A stretch of DNA of 10,087 bases, taken from Candidatus Heimdallarchaeota archaeon (GTDB taxonomy: Archaea; Asgardarchaeota; Njordarchaeia; Njordarchaeales; JAMOTR01). Numbering within the stretch: the stretch's first letter is position 1; every line of letters begins with the position of its first letter. The DNA lies in contig JAMOTR010000018.1 in NCBI GenBank assembly GCA_027068385.1, positions 1-10,087 of the forward strand, given 5' to 3'. This document shows, piece by piece, positions 5,507 to 10,087 of this stretch. The position numbers and the translations under genes were made by a program. The notes under the pieces were generated by a model that saw nothing but the letters and a program-made list of their open reading frames with translations, made no database searches and was not told the origin of the DNA.

Positions 5507-6518
5507 AGTATTAGCCGAAGATATAATAGCACCGTTTGATTACCCCCTATTCGATCGCGCCGCGTTGGACGGTATAGCGGTGAGCAGCGATGAGTCTAGG
5601 GGGCTCATGGTGAGACGTCGGGAACCCATTCTTACCGGTAGACCGCTCCCCGAGCGGGCAGATGCGGTGGTTCCTAAGGAGCATTATATCTTATCAGGGG
5701 ATGTCGCGATGCTCGATAGGCCGGTACATAAGCGGGAAAATGTAGATCCGAAGGGATCCGACTTCTCGAAGGGCGAGGTGCTGTTGCCGAGGGGGACCGT
5801 GATTAGGCCTAATCACATACCCGCGGTATCGATCTCGAGGGAAACCGTTCGCGTTCTCACTATAGGGTTCACGCTCGTAGTAATAGGTAGCGAGATCAAG
5901 CCGTTCGGTACGATACCGGACCTCGACGGGCCGAGCGTCTCGGCCTTAGTAAGGCTATACGGAGGGTACATAAGAGAAATAAAGCGCGTGCCCGACGATA
6001 AGGAGGAGATCAAGAGGGCTATACTCTCCTCGGAGGGGCCTATAATCACTACGGGAGGGACGAGTATAGGAGACAAAGACCTAGTGCCGGACGCGCTAAA
6101 TGAAATCGGAGAAGTACTCGTGCATGGTATTAGAGCTAAGCCGTGTAAGCCGTTCACGTTCTCCATAGTAGACGGAAAACCGGTGTTCTCCCTCCCCGGG
6201 CCTCCCGTGGCATGCTTCATAGCAGCGGACCTTTTCGTCGGCCCGCGGATAAGGCTTAATCTAGGGCTCTCTCCCGAAAGGATACGGCTTAAGAGGAAGG
6301 GGACGGTAGGCGTTCAGATACCTTCTAAGCCCGATAGACGCGACTTCGTACGCGTGAAAGAGAAGGGCGGTCTCTTATATCCCATAGGTTCCGGAGCGGG
6401 TCGCATCGTCACGCTTTATCCGGCCGACGGATACTTAGAGGTTCCTGAGGATTTAGAGGGGCTAGAAGAAGGCGAGGAAGTGGAGCGGCGGGACCGGAGA
6501 TACGTGAAGATCGCATAA
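5403..6518 (+). CDS. moeA: Molybdopterin molybdenumtransferase MoeA
   Basis: MoeA inserts molybdate (or tungstate) into adenylylated molybdopterin, the last common step of molybdenum/tungsten cofactor synthesis. The 371-residue protein has the family order. The N-terminal linker and domain end in FDRAALDGIAV with D56, matching the usual SAMDGYAV. The MPT-binding MoaB/Mog-like domain follows, with TTGGTSIGDKDLV (D224 and D226) and FSLPGPPVACF (264-268 LPGPP). A beta-barrel C-terminal domain runs from about 295. The motif that usually reads 'G-x-I-x-D-x-N' is GTIPDLD (169-175) here, with Asp in place of Asn. The length is slightly short of the usual 400. It starts inside hjc with a 104-base overlap and is probably co-transcribed. 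No other cofactor genes are in the window. ATG 5406 is an equally possible start. Confidence 0.92.
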   Translation: MMLRPIYVEEARKVVSEYRVEPEVKEISVHEAVGKVLAEDIIAPFDYPLFDRAALDGIAVSSDESRGLMVRRREPILTGRPLPERADAVVPKEHYILSGDVAMLDRPVHKRENVDPKGSDFSKGEVLLPRGTVIRPNHIPAVSISRETVRVLTIGFTLVVIGSEIKPFGTIPDLDGPSVSALVRLYGGYIREIKRVPDDKEEIKRAILSSEGPIITTGGTSIGDKDLVPDALNEIGEVLVHGIRAKPCKPFTFSIVDGKPVFSLPGPPVACFIAADLFVGPRIRLNLGLSPERIRLKRKGTVGVQIPSKPDRRDFVRVKEKGGLLYPIGSGAGRIVTLYPADGYLEVPEDLEGLEEGEEVERRDRRYVKIA

Positions 6519-6521
6519 AAA

Positions 6522-6686
6522 TCATATCTCTTCGATTTCGGTCTCCTCGTACTCTTCCTCCTCTAGATCCTTCTCAACTTCTTTTTCTTCAGCCTTAATC
6601 TCGTTCTTAATCTTCTCTATCTCGCTCTCCACGGCCTTTATCTCTTCTCTTATCTCCTCTATTATCTCCTTCTTCCTCTTCTCCAC
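6522..6686 (-). CDS. Small acidic coiled-coil protein, about 54 residues (GTG start)
   Basis: An open frame ending in TGA at 6522 encodes a very Glu/Lys-rich helix with Ile/Val/Leu at regular spacing (EKRKKEIIEEIREEIKAVE and onward), ending in a strongly acidic EEEEYEETE segment. This suggests a single coiled coil. The frame has no ATG; GTG at 6686 is the only plausible start and overlaps the end of the preceding gene by 25 bases in another frame. The frame is open upstream to a stop near position 6776, so a frameshift joining it to the preceding gene is also possible. The purine-rich minus strand fits coding use. The stop lies 3 bases from the moeA stop (convergent). No function is recognised. 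Confidence 0.5.
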   Translation of the reverse strand: MEKRKKEIIEEIREEIKAVESEIEKIKNEIKAEEKEVEKDLEEEEYEETEIEEI

Positions 6687-7126
6687 GCTACTTTTATTCT
6701 CAGGGGATAAAAACTTCGAGACGCTTTTTCTATCAGTAGCTCGTTTTCTTTCCGCTCTATCGATATAGGGTAGTCATACGATTCCTCCCTTACGATTTTA
6801 TCTCCTTCTATAACATATAATTTAGATATGATCCTATTCCCCTCCACATAAGCGGCCGCGATCGCCACCTTAGAACCGTCGTCGGACCGCGCGTATTCGA
6901 GCGAATGGATTTTCTCTAGGGGTATCTCAAGTACTATCTTATCGCTCTCTATGTTATATAAGATCGCCTTCCTATCTTGTGTGAGTAGCGCTAGTATCCG
7001 CTTCTTTTTAGGAGAGTAAGCCCGAGTTATCGGTCCTCTAGAAGATACTATCTCCTTTCTTCCTTCCTCACTTTCGATTACTAGCTTCTTTATACCTTCT
7101 TCCTCTATTACGTGCACTTCTATCAT
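6662..7126 (-). CDS. Beta-strand-rich hypothetical protein (WD40-like blades)
   Basis: This 154-residue protein has no signal peptide and no recognised family. It alternates short beta strands and turns: RAYSPKKKRILALLTQDRKA (about 35-54), AILYNIESDKIVLEI, EYARSDDGSKVAIAAAYVEG (78-97) and KLYVIEGDKIV. The 'xSPDG/SDDG-SKVA' pattern is that of propeller blades (WD40/TolB-like), but only two or three blades would fit, so it would need partners or be a fragment. The C-terminus ends in the very basic WRRGRRR, and a coiled-coil frame opens across this point. A TATA-like box 24 bases before the ATG supports a leaderless start, separate from the adenylyltransferase gene upstream. The gene looks real by strand purine content, but its function is unknown. 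Confidence 0.65.
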   Translation of the reverse strand: MIEVHVIEEEGIKKLVIESEEGRKEIVSSRGPITRAYSPKKKRILALLTQDRKAILYNIESDKIVLEIPLEKIHSLEYARSDDGSKVAIAAAYVEGNRIISKLYVIEGDKIVREESYDYPISIERKENELLIEKASRSFYPLRIKVAWRRGRRR

Positions 7127-7146
7127 ACAATTAATCGATCACGATG

Positions 7147-7154
7147 AATAAAAA
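7147..7154 (-). promoter_or_regulatory. TATA box of the beta-rich hypothetical gene
   Basis: TTTTTATT on the minus strand is centred 24 bases before the ATG at 7126, within the 35-base gap after the adenylyltransferase gene. The same T-run could act as a terminator for that upstream gene. Confidence 0.45.
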
Positions 7155-7161
7155 CGGAAGG

Positions 7162-7572
7162 TTATCCCTCGATAAGGTCGGACGCGGAAATCTTGCGGCC
7201 GTTCCTAACTAAGGGAAACACGATTATGGGGATCTCCTTTTTACCCTCGCTCCTCCTACGCCGATTCACCGCTATCGCGTTCATTATTACCTCCTCCGTA
7301 GCTATTAACGCGTCGACGTCGTCGCGTAAAGCGGGGCCGAAGATGTCGTCGAGCGGAACTATTTCGTACTTCACCCCTAGACTTCTCAAGAACTCCTCTA
7401 GGTCCTTCTTACGCTCCTCAAAAGGCCTCACTTTCTTATGTCCGTAAGCCTTAGCGAATTCGTCCGTGGAGAGGCCTATAATGAGCTCGTCGCAGAATTT
7501 CAAGGCGTTTTTGATTACCGTTTTATGGCCCTCGTGAAGAACGTTAAACGTTCCGCCGAATACGCAACGCAT
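7162..7572 (-). CDS. coaD: Phosphopantetheine adenylyltransferase (archaeal CoaD type)
   Basis: The enzyme transfers AMP from ATP to 4'-phosphopantetheine to form dephospho-CoA, the penultimate step of coenzyme A synthesis. The 136-residue protein begins with the nucleotidyltransferase Rossmann motif GGTFNVLHEGH (H13 and H16 of HxGH). The archaeal family pattern continues with IIGLSTDEFAKAYGHKKVRPFEERKKDL and the later DALIATEEVI and IPIIVFPLV. The C-terminal ATP-site motif, which in relatives reads like ISSSLIRAG, is KISASDLIEG here and ends at once: the usual arginine is absent and the C-terminus is short by about ten residues. It starts 18 bases after the zinc-finger gene on the same strand, so the two are probably one transcript. 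Confidence 0.88.
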   Translation of the reverse strand: MRCVFGGTFNVLHEGHKTVIKNALKFCDELIIGLSTDEFAKAYGHKKVRPFEERKKDLEEFLRSLGVKYEIVPLDDIFGPALRDDVDALIATEEVIMNAIAVNRRRRSEGKKEIPIIVFPLVRNGRKISASDLIEG

Positions 7573-7590
7573 AGAAAAATAGTAATGCCC

Positions 7591-8085
7591 TCACTCTAGC
7601 TTTACCGTTACCCGATCTCCCTTCATGGAGGCGTTTTCTACCTTAGATATAAGCTCGCGAGCCTTCTCCACGTCTATCTTTAACTCGCGGGCGAGCGTGG
7701 TGATCTTAAAGCGCACTCTCTTCTTACCCTTAGCGCGAGCGTTTATGAACTCGTATACCTTACTTATGAGCTTCTCTTCCTCATCAGCGGGCTTTTCCGG
7801 CTTTTCTATCTTCTCCACGGGCTTCTCTTTAACCTCCGCGACCTTCTTCTCCCCGACTTCCTCCACGACCTTCGGTACTTTGGGCCTACCGAACGAGTAC
7901 CTCCGTATGTATCCGCGTTTATCGATCTTCTTCTGTATCCTCTTCTTTCTCCTCTTCTTATAGAGGTGACTCTTCATCAAGTGCCTCTGGAACTGCTTCA
8001 CGGAATAAAACACGTGACCGCACAGGGGACACACGTATACCTTGTTACCATAGCGATCCTCCTTTATGATAGCGCGTATGACCAT
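7591..8085 (-). CDS. C2H2 zinc-finger protein with basic patch and winged-helix-like C-terminus
   Basis: This 164-residue protein has three parts. A single C2H2 finger comprises C19, C22, H35 and H40 (CPLCGHVF...HLMKSH; spacing C-x2-C-x12-H-x4-H). A very basic stretch occupies about 41-62 (KKRRKKRIQKKIDKR), followed by a Lys/Glu/Pro linker (about 68-104). A C-terminal segment (about 105-164) has a pattern like a winged helix: helix SKVYEFINARA, then TTLARELKIDVEKARELISK, then strand DRVTVKLE. A DNA- or RNA-binding role is inferred. No named family is recognised. The start is supported by AGGTGA a few bases upstream. The gene is divergent from mevalonate kinase and followed after 18 bases by phosphopantetheine adenylyltransferase. 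Confidence 0.72.
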   Translation of the reverse strand: MVIRAIIKEDRYGNKVYVCPLCGHVFYSVKQFQRHLMKSHLYKKRRKKRIQKKIDKRGYIRRYSFGRPKVPKVVEEVGEKKVAEVKEKPVEKIEKPEKPADEEEKLISKVYEFINARAKGKKRVRFKITTLARELKIDVEKARELISKVENASMKGDRVTVKLE

Positions 8086-8089
8086 TGGT

Positions 8090-8095
8090 TCACCT
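8090..8095 (-). promoter_or_regulatory. Shine-Dalgarno sequence of the zinc-finger gene
   Basis: AGGTGA on the minus strand ends 4 bases before the ATG at 8085. It indicates a short leader rather than a leaderless message and supports this start. Confidence 0.5.
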
Positions 8096-8138
8096 AGGGC
8101 GACGGTTATTCTTTCTTCCTTTCTTTTTATGAGGTTTC
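8096..8138. promoter_or_regulatory. Divergent promoter region between the zinc-finger gene and mevalonate kinase
   Basis: This short T-rich (plus strand) gap must hold both promoters. On the minus strand CATAAAAAG (about 8123-8131) lies about 42 bases before the zinc-finger ATG, which fits a leader of roughly 15 bases containing the AGGTGA. For the kinase on the plus strand only a weak GTTATTC (near 8104-8110) lies at a suitable distance of about 32 bases. The kinase promoter is therefore not certain. Confidence 0.35.
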
Positions 8139-9066
8139 ATGAAGGTAATCTGTTCCGCACCGTCGAAGGTAATACTCTTCGGAGAACACGCTGTGGTATA
8201 CGGTGAACCCGCGATCGCGACAGCGTTGAACCTACGCACACGCGCGTACGTGGAGGAGTCCGACGAGATATTCGTAGAGGGTTTCTCTAGAGGACAAAAG
8301 GTGGAGGACGTTAAACCTATTAGAAAGATGTTGGAGTACGTAAGGAAGGAATACGGTCTCTCGTTAAGGGCTAGAGTAGAGAGCGAAGTACCTCTTGGGG
8401 CGGGTTTAGGAAGCTCCGCTTCCTCTTCCGTAGCGGTAGCGGCATGCGTATCTATGATCGTTAAGGGAGAACTCGATAAGAGGTTCGTAGTGAGGCTCGC
8501 GGACATAGCTGAAGAGGTAGCGCACGGAAAGCCCAGCGGAATAGATTCGCGCATCATCACTTACGGCACTACGATGCTCTACATAAAGGGTAAAGAGCCG
8601 GAGTTTAATTCCGGATTATCGGGTAAAATCACGATTTTCTCTACCGGAATTCCGCGTTCCACCCGCGATCTCGTGCTCGGAGTGAAGGGGTTAAAGGATA
8701 GAATACCGCCCGTAGATTACGTCATAAATAGCATAGGAAGACTCGTGAGATGGATACGGGATAGGATTAAAGCGGGGGTAAGCTTAGAGGAGTTAAAGGA
8801 AGAGGCGCGGATTAATCACGGTCTCTTATGGGCCATAGGCGTATCTCATCCCGCCTTAGATATGCTCGTTCGGAGAGCTAAGCGCGAGGGATACGGGGCT
8901 AAGCTAACTGGGGCCGGAGGCGGAGGATCGGCTATAGGGTTCGGGGACTTAAGAGAGGCGCGGATGGATCTCATAGATGAAATAGGAAGGACTTATGGAA
9001 CGAGGCCCGAGATGTTCGTAACGGACGTGGGAGCGGAAGGGGTTAAAGTAGAGGGGCGATTTTTGA
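8139..9066 (+). CDS. mvk: Mevalonate kinase (GHMP family), no stop codon at the family end
   Basis: The enzyme phosphorylates mevalonate with ATP in the isoprenoid pathway that supplies archaeal lipids. The family motifs are all present. Motif 1 is SAPSKVILFGEHAVVYG (residues 6-22, catalytic-region K10). Motif 2 is the ATP loop PLGAGLGSSAS (85-95). The catalytic aspartate is D136 in GKPSGIDS. Motif 3 is LTGAGGGGSAIG (256-267). About 308 residues is normal for archaeal kinases, and homology fades near GAEGVKVEGR (to residue 307). No stop follows: the frame continues through CGA TTT TTG AAC into the recombinase gene. With four T bases instead of five at 9060-9064 the frame would read CGA TTT TGA. 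The end given is that would-be stop. The kinase core looks intact. Confidence 0.9.
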
Positions 9067-9068
9067 AC

Positions 9069-9079
9069 CTTAAAATAAA
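9069..9079 (+). promoter_or_regulatory. TATA box of the tyrosine recombinase gene
   Basis: CTTAAAATAAA is centred 28 bases before the ATG at 9102, the leaderless spacing seen for other genes here. It lies inside the continuous reading frame just after the end of kinase homology, preceded by a T-run that could terminate the kinase transcript. Confidence 0.55.
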
Positions 9080-9101
9080 TTTCCCCGAACGCTGTGCTCT
9101 C

Positions 9102-10087
9102 ATGCCCTCGGGAGTATTTAAGATTGAGGACACTCCGCCTTGGGTTTCTTTACAGAGGATGGTCCAGGAGATGTATCAAGCCCGGAAATCGAATACTTGG
9201 GAGGAGTTCTTGGAGCGTAGGCTTGGTGTGAAGGCGGCCGTTCATTATTATAAGTTAGATTATTTCGCTCGCGACGTTACCTTATTAGCTATCCTCACAT
9301 ATACCGGTGTACGTATTAGTGAGATCGTTGGTCGTAACGCTCGGGATATGGTTCATAGGTATAATAAGACCTTCTACAATCCGGCCGAAGATTGTGTGCG
9401 CGTACAAGACTTAGATACTTTTAGCCGGAGCTTACGCATACCTCAGAGGAAGAAGAGGCTTAAGGACGGAAAAGCCATGCGGCGCATAATTATCGTACCG
9501 CCTCCCCTAAGGCCCATACTCGTGGATCGGATAGGCCTTAGGGATCTAGTGCCGTCTAATCCTTTGATGGCTTCCGTGAAGGATCCCACTAGACCCGTTC
9601 CCGTACGTACCGCTAGAGAGATCGTATATAGACGGACTAAGGTATACTTCGGGAAGCCTATAAGGCCGCACGCCTTCAGGCACGCGTTCGCTACCGAACT
9701 CATAAGGCGCGGGGTACACGTAGAAGCCGTAAGGCGTATCTTAGGACACAGCTCGCTTAACGTGACGCAGATATACTTAGATCTAACGATAGAGGACTTA
9801 CGCGACGTAATAGAGAAGGCTTTGGGAGGGGGAGGTATTACTATAGGGGCTCCAGCCCAGCCGCAACCTTACGTTCCCGCTTATCCTCAGGCTCCTCCTG
9901 CTTATCCCGTTTATCCTTATCCACCCGTCTATCCTTACCCTTATTATCCGCCTCAGCCATATCAACAGCCTTATCCGTATCCGCCTCCTACGATGTATCC
10001 TCAACAACAGCGGCCATATCCTCCTCAGGGTAATCAACAGGGAGCCCCTGGTCCATATCCTCCTCAGGGTAATCAACAGGGAGCCCC
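9102..10087 (+). CDS. XerA-like tyrosine recombinase with Pro/Tyr/Gln-rich tail (3' partial)
   Basis: Tyrosine recombinases cut and rejoin DNA at specific sites through a phosphotyrosine link. The catalytic set is complete: R71 (TGVRISE), a lysine in the hairpin QRKKRLKDGK (K117, K118 or K121), H190 and R193 (RPHAFRH), H216 (LGHSS) and nucleophile Y225 (QIYLDL). Only about 50 residues precede the catalytic core, too few for the usual SAM-like core-binding domain. From residue 242 a GGGG hinge leads into a Pro/Tyr/Gln tail (for example YPYPPVYPYPYYPP) that runs past the window, with a perfect 13-residue repeat. XerA itself normally ends soon after the tyrosine. The role may be dif-type chromosome resolution or integration; no attachment site was recognised. 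The gene is truncated by the window edge and its frame is continuous with mevalonate kinase. Confidence 0.85.
   Translation, partial: MPSGVFKIEDTPPWVSLQRMVQEMYQARKSNTWEEFLERRLGVKAAVHYYKLDYFARDVTLLAILTYTGVRISEIVGRNARDMVHRYNKTFYNPAEDCVRVQDLDTFSRSLRIPQRKKRLKDGKAMRRIIIVPPPLRPILVDRIGLRDLVPSNPLMASVKDPTRPVPVRTAREIVYRRTKVYFGKPIRPHAFRHAFATELIRRGVHVEAVRRILGHSSLNVTQIYLDLTIEDLRDVIEKALGGGGITIGAPAQPQPYVPAYPQAPPAYPVYPYPPVYPYPYYPPQPYQQPYPYPPPTMYPQQQRPYPPQGNQQGAPGPYPPQGNQQGA
10014..10087 (+). repeat. Perfect 39-base tandem repeat in the recombinase tail
   Basis: A 39-base unit (10014-10052) is followed by 35 identical bases of a second copy up to the window end. In protein it is PYPPQGNQQGAPG repeated with a period of 13 residues. 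Identity at every base, including third codon positions, points to recent duplication. More copies may follow beyond the window. It is coding and in frame. Confidence 0.9.

Larger units (their letters stand above)
8139..10087 (+). other. Uninterrupted reading frame spanning mevalonate kinase and tyrosine recombinase
   Basis: Reading codon by codon from the kinase ATG at 8139, no stop occurs in frame through the kinase, the 36-base interval containing the recombinase promoter, the recombinase and its tail, up to the window edge (at least 649 codons). The recombinase ATG at 9102 is in the same frame. This may be a real fused product, a gene pair that lost a stop by a small indel, or a base-calling error in the five-T run at 9060-9064. 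The well-placed TATA-like box between the two parts argues that the recombinase is at least also expressed separately. Confidence 0.8.

Noticed and set aside
5813..6220. Minus-strand ORF inside moeA
   Set aside because: The plus strand encodes conserved MoeA motifs throughout; the antisense frame has no motif or promoter.
8090..8560. Long minus-strand ORF opposite mevalonate kinase
   Set aside because: The plus strand encodes a full set of GHMP kinase motifs, and the antisense protein is low-complexity Ser/Thr without motifs.
9798..10076. Arg/Ile/Leu-rich minus-strand ORF over the recombinase tail
   Set aside because: It is the mirror of the Pro/Tyr/Gln codons; the plus frame continues directly from a recognisable recombinase.
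10014..10087. Direct repeats considered as the start of a CRISPR array
   Set aside because: The copies are directly adjacent with no spacer, a multiple of three in length and in frame with the recombinase.
9102..10087. Integrated mobile element marked by the recombinase
   Set aside because: No attachment site, tRNA gene, direct-repeat boundary or other element genes were seen; a housekeeping XerA-like role is as likely.

Overview
The window is archaeal and most likely from a thermophilic or hyperthermophilic member of the Thermoproteota or an allied lineage. The evidence is the gene set: an RNase P Pop5-type subunit, archaeal Holliday junction resolvase Hjc, archaeal-type phosphopantetheine adenylyltransferase, a GHMP mevalonate kinase, an HVO_2753-type zinc-ribbon protein and a XerA-like tyrosine recombinase. 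Most transcription units also have an AT-rich TATA-like box about 23-31 bases before the start codon, the layout of leaderless archaeal transcripts. Genes are packed tightly, with ATGA stop-start overlaps and purine-rich coding strands. No rRNA, tRNA, CRISPR array or insertion sequence was seen, and the species cannot be named from the sequence alone.

Region 27-1857 (minus strand) is a three-gene operon joined by two ATGA overlaps: a beta-propeller-like protein, a circularly permuted YlqF/RbgA-family GTPase (ribosome-assembly type) and the RNase P protein component 2. Region 1945-2700 holds small genes: a 29-residue charged ORF on the plus strand, a three-helix membrane protein on the minus strand converging on it with a 5-base gap, and a 58-residue four-CxxC zinc-ribbon protein. 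Region 2738-4817 is a large secreted, membrane-anchored M14 metallocarboxypeptidase with calcium-loop-like acidic repeats.

Region 4832-6518 (plus) contains a 28-residue charged ORF, hjc, and moeA, which overlaps the 3' end of hjc by 104 bases. Region 6522-8085 (minus) contains a C2H2 zinc-finger/helix-turn-helix-like protein, phosphopantetheine adenylyltransferase (CoA synthesis), a two-blade beta-rich hypothetical protein, and a small acidic coiled-coil ORF that overlaps it.

Region 8139 to the end (plus) is the most unusual part. A complete mevalonate kinase has no stop codon where the family ends. Its frame runs uninterrupted into a tyrosine recombinase that has its own TATA-like box and ATG. 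The recombinase then carries a long Pro/Tyr/Gln-rich low-complexity tail with a perfect 39-base tandem repeat at the window edge. One base fewer in a five-T run would restore the kinase stop, so this is either an indel or sequencing error or a genuine fusion.
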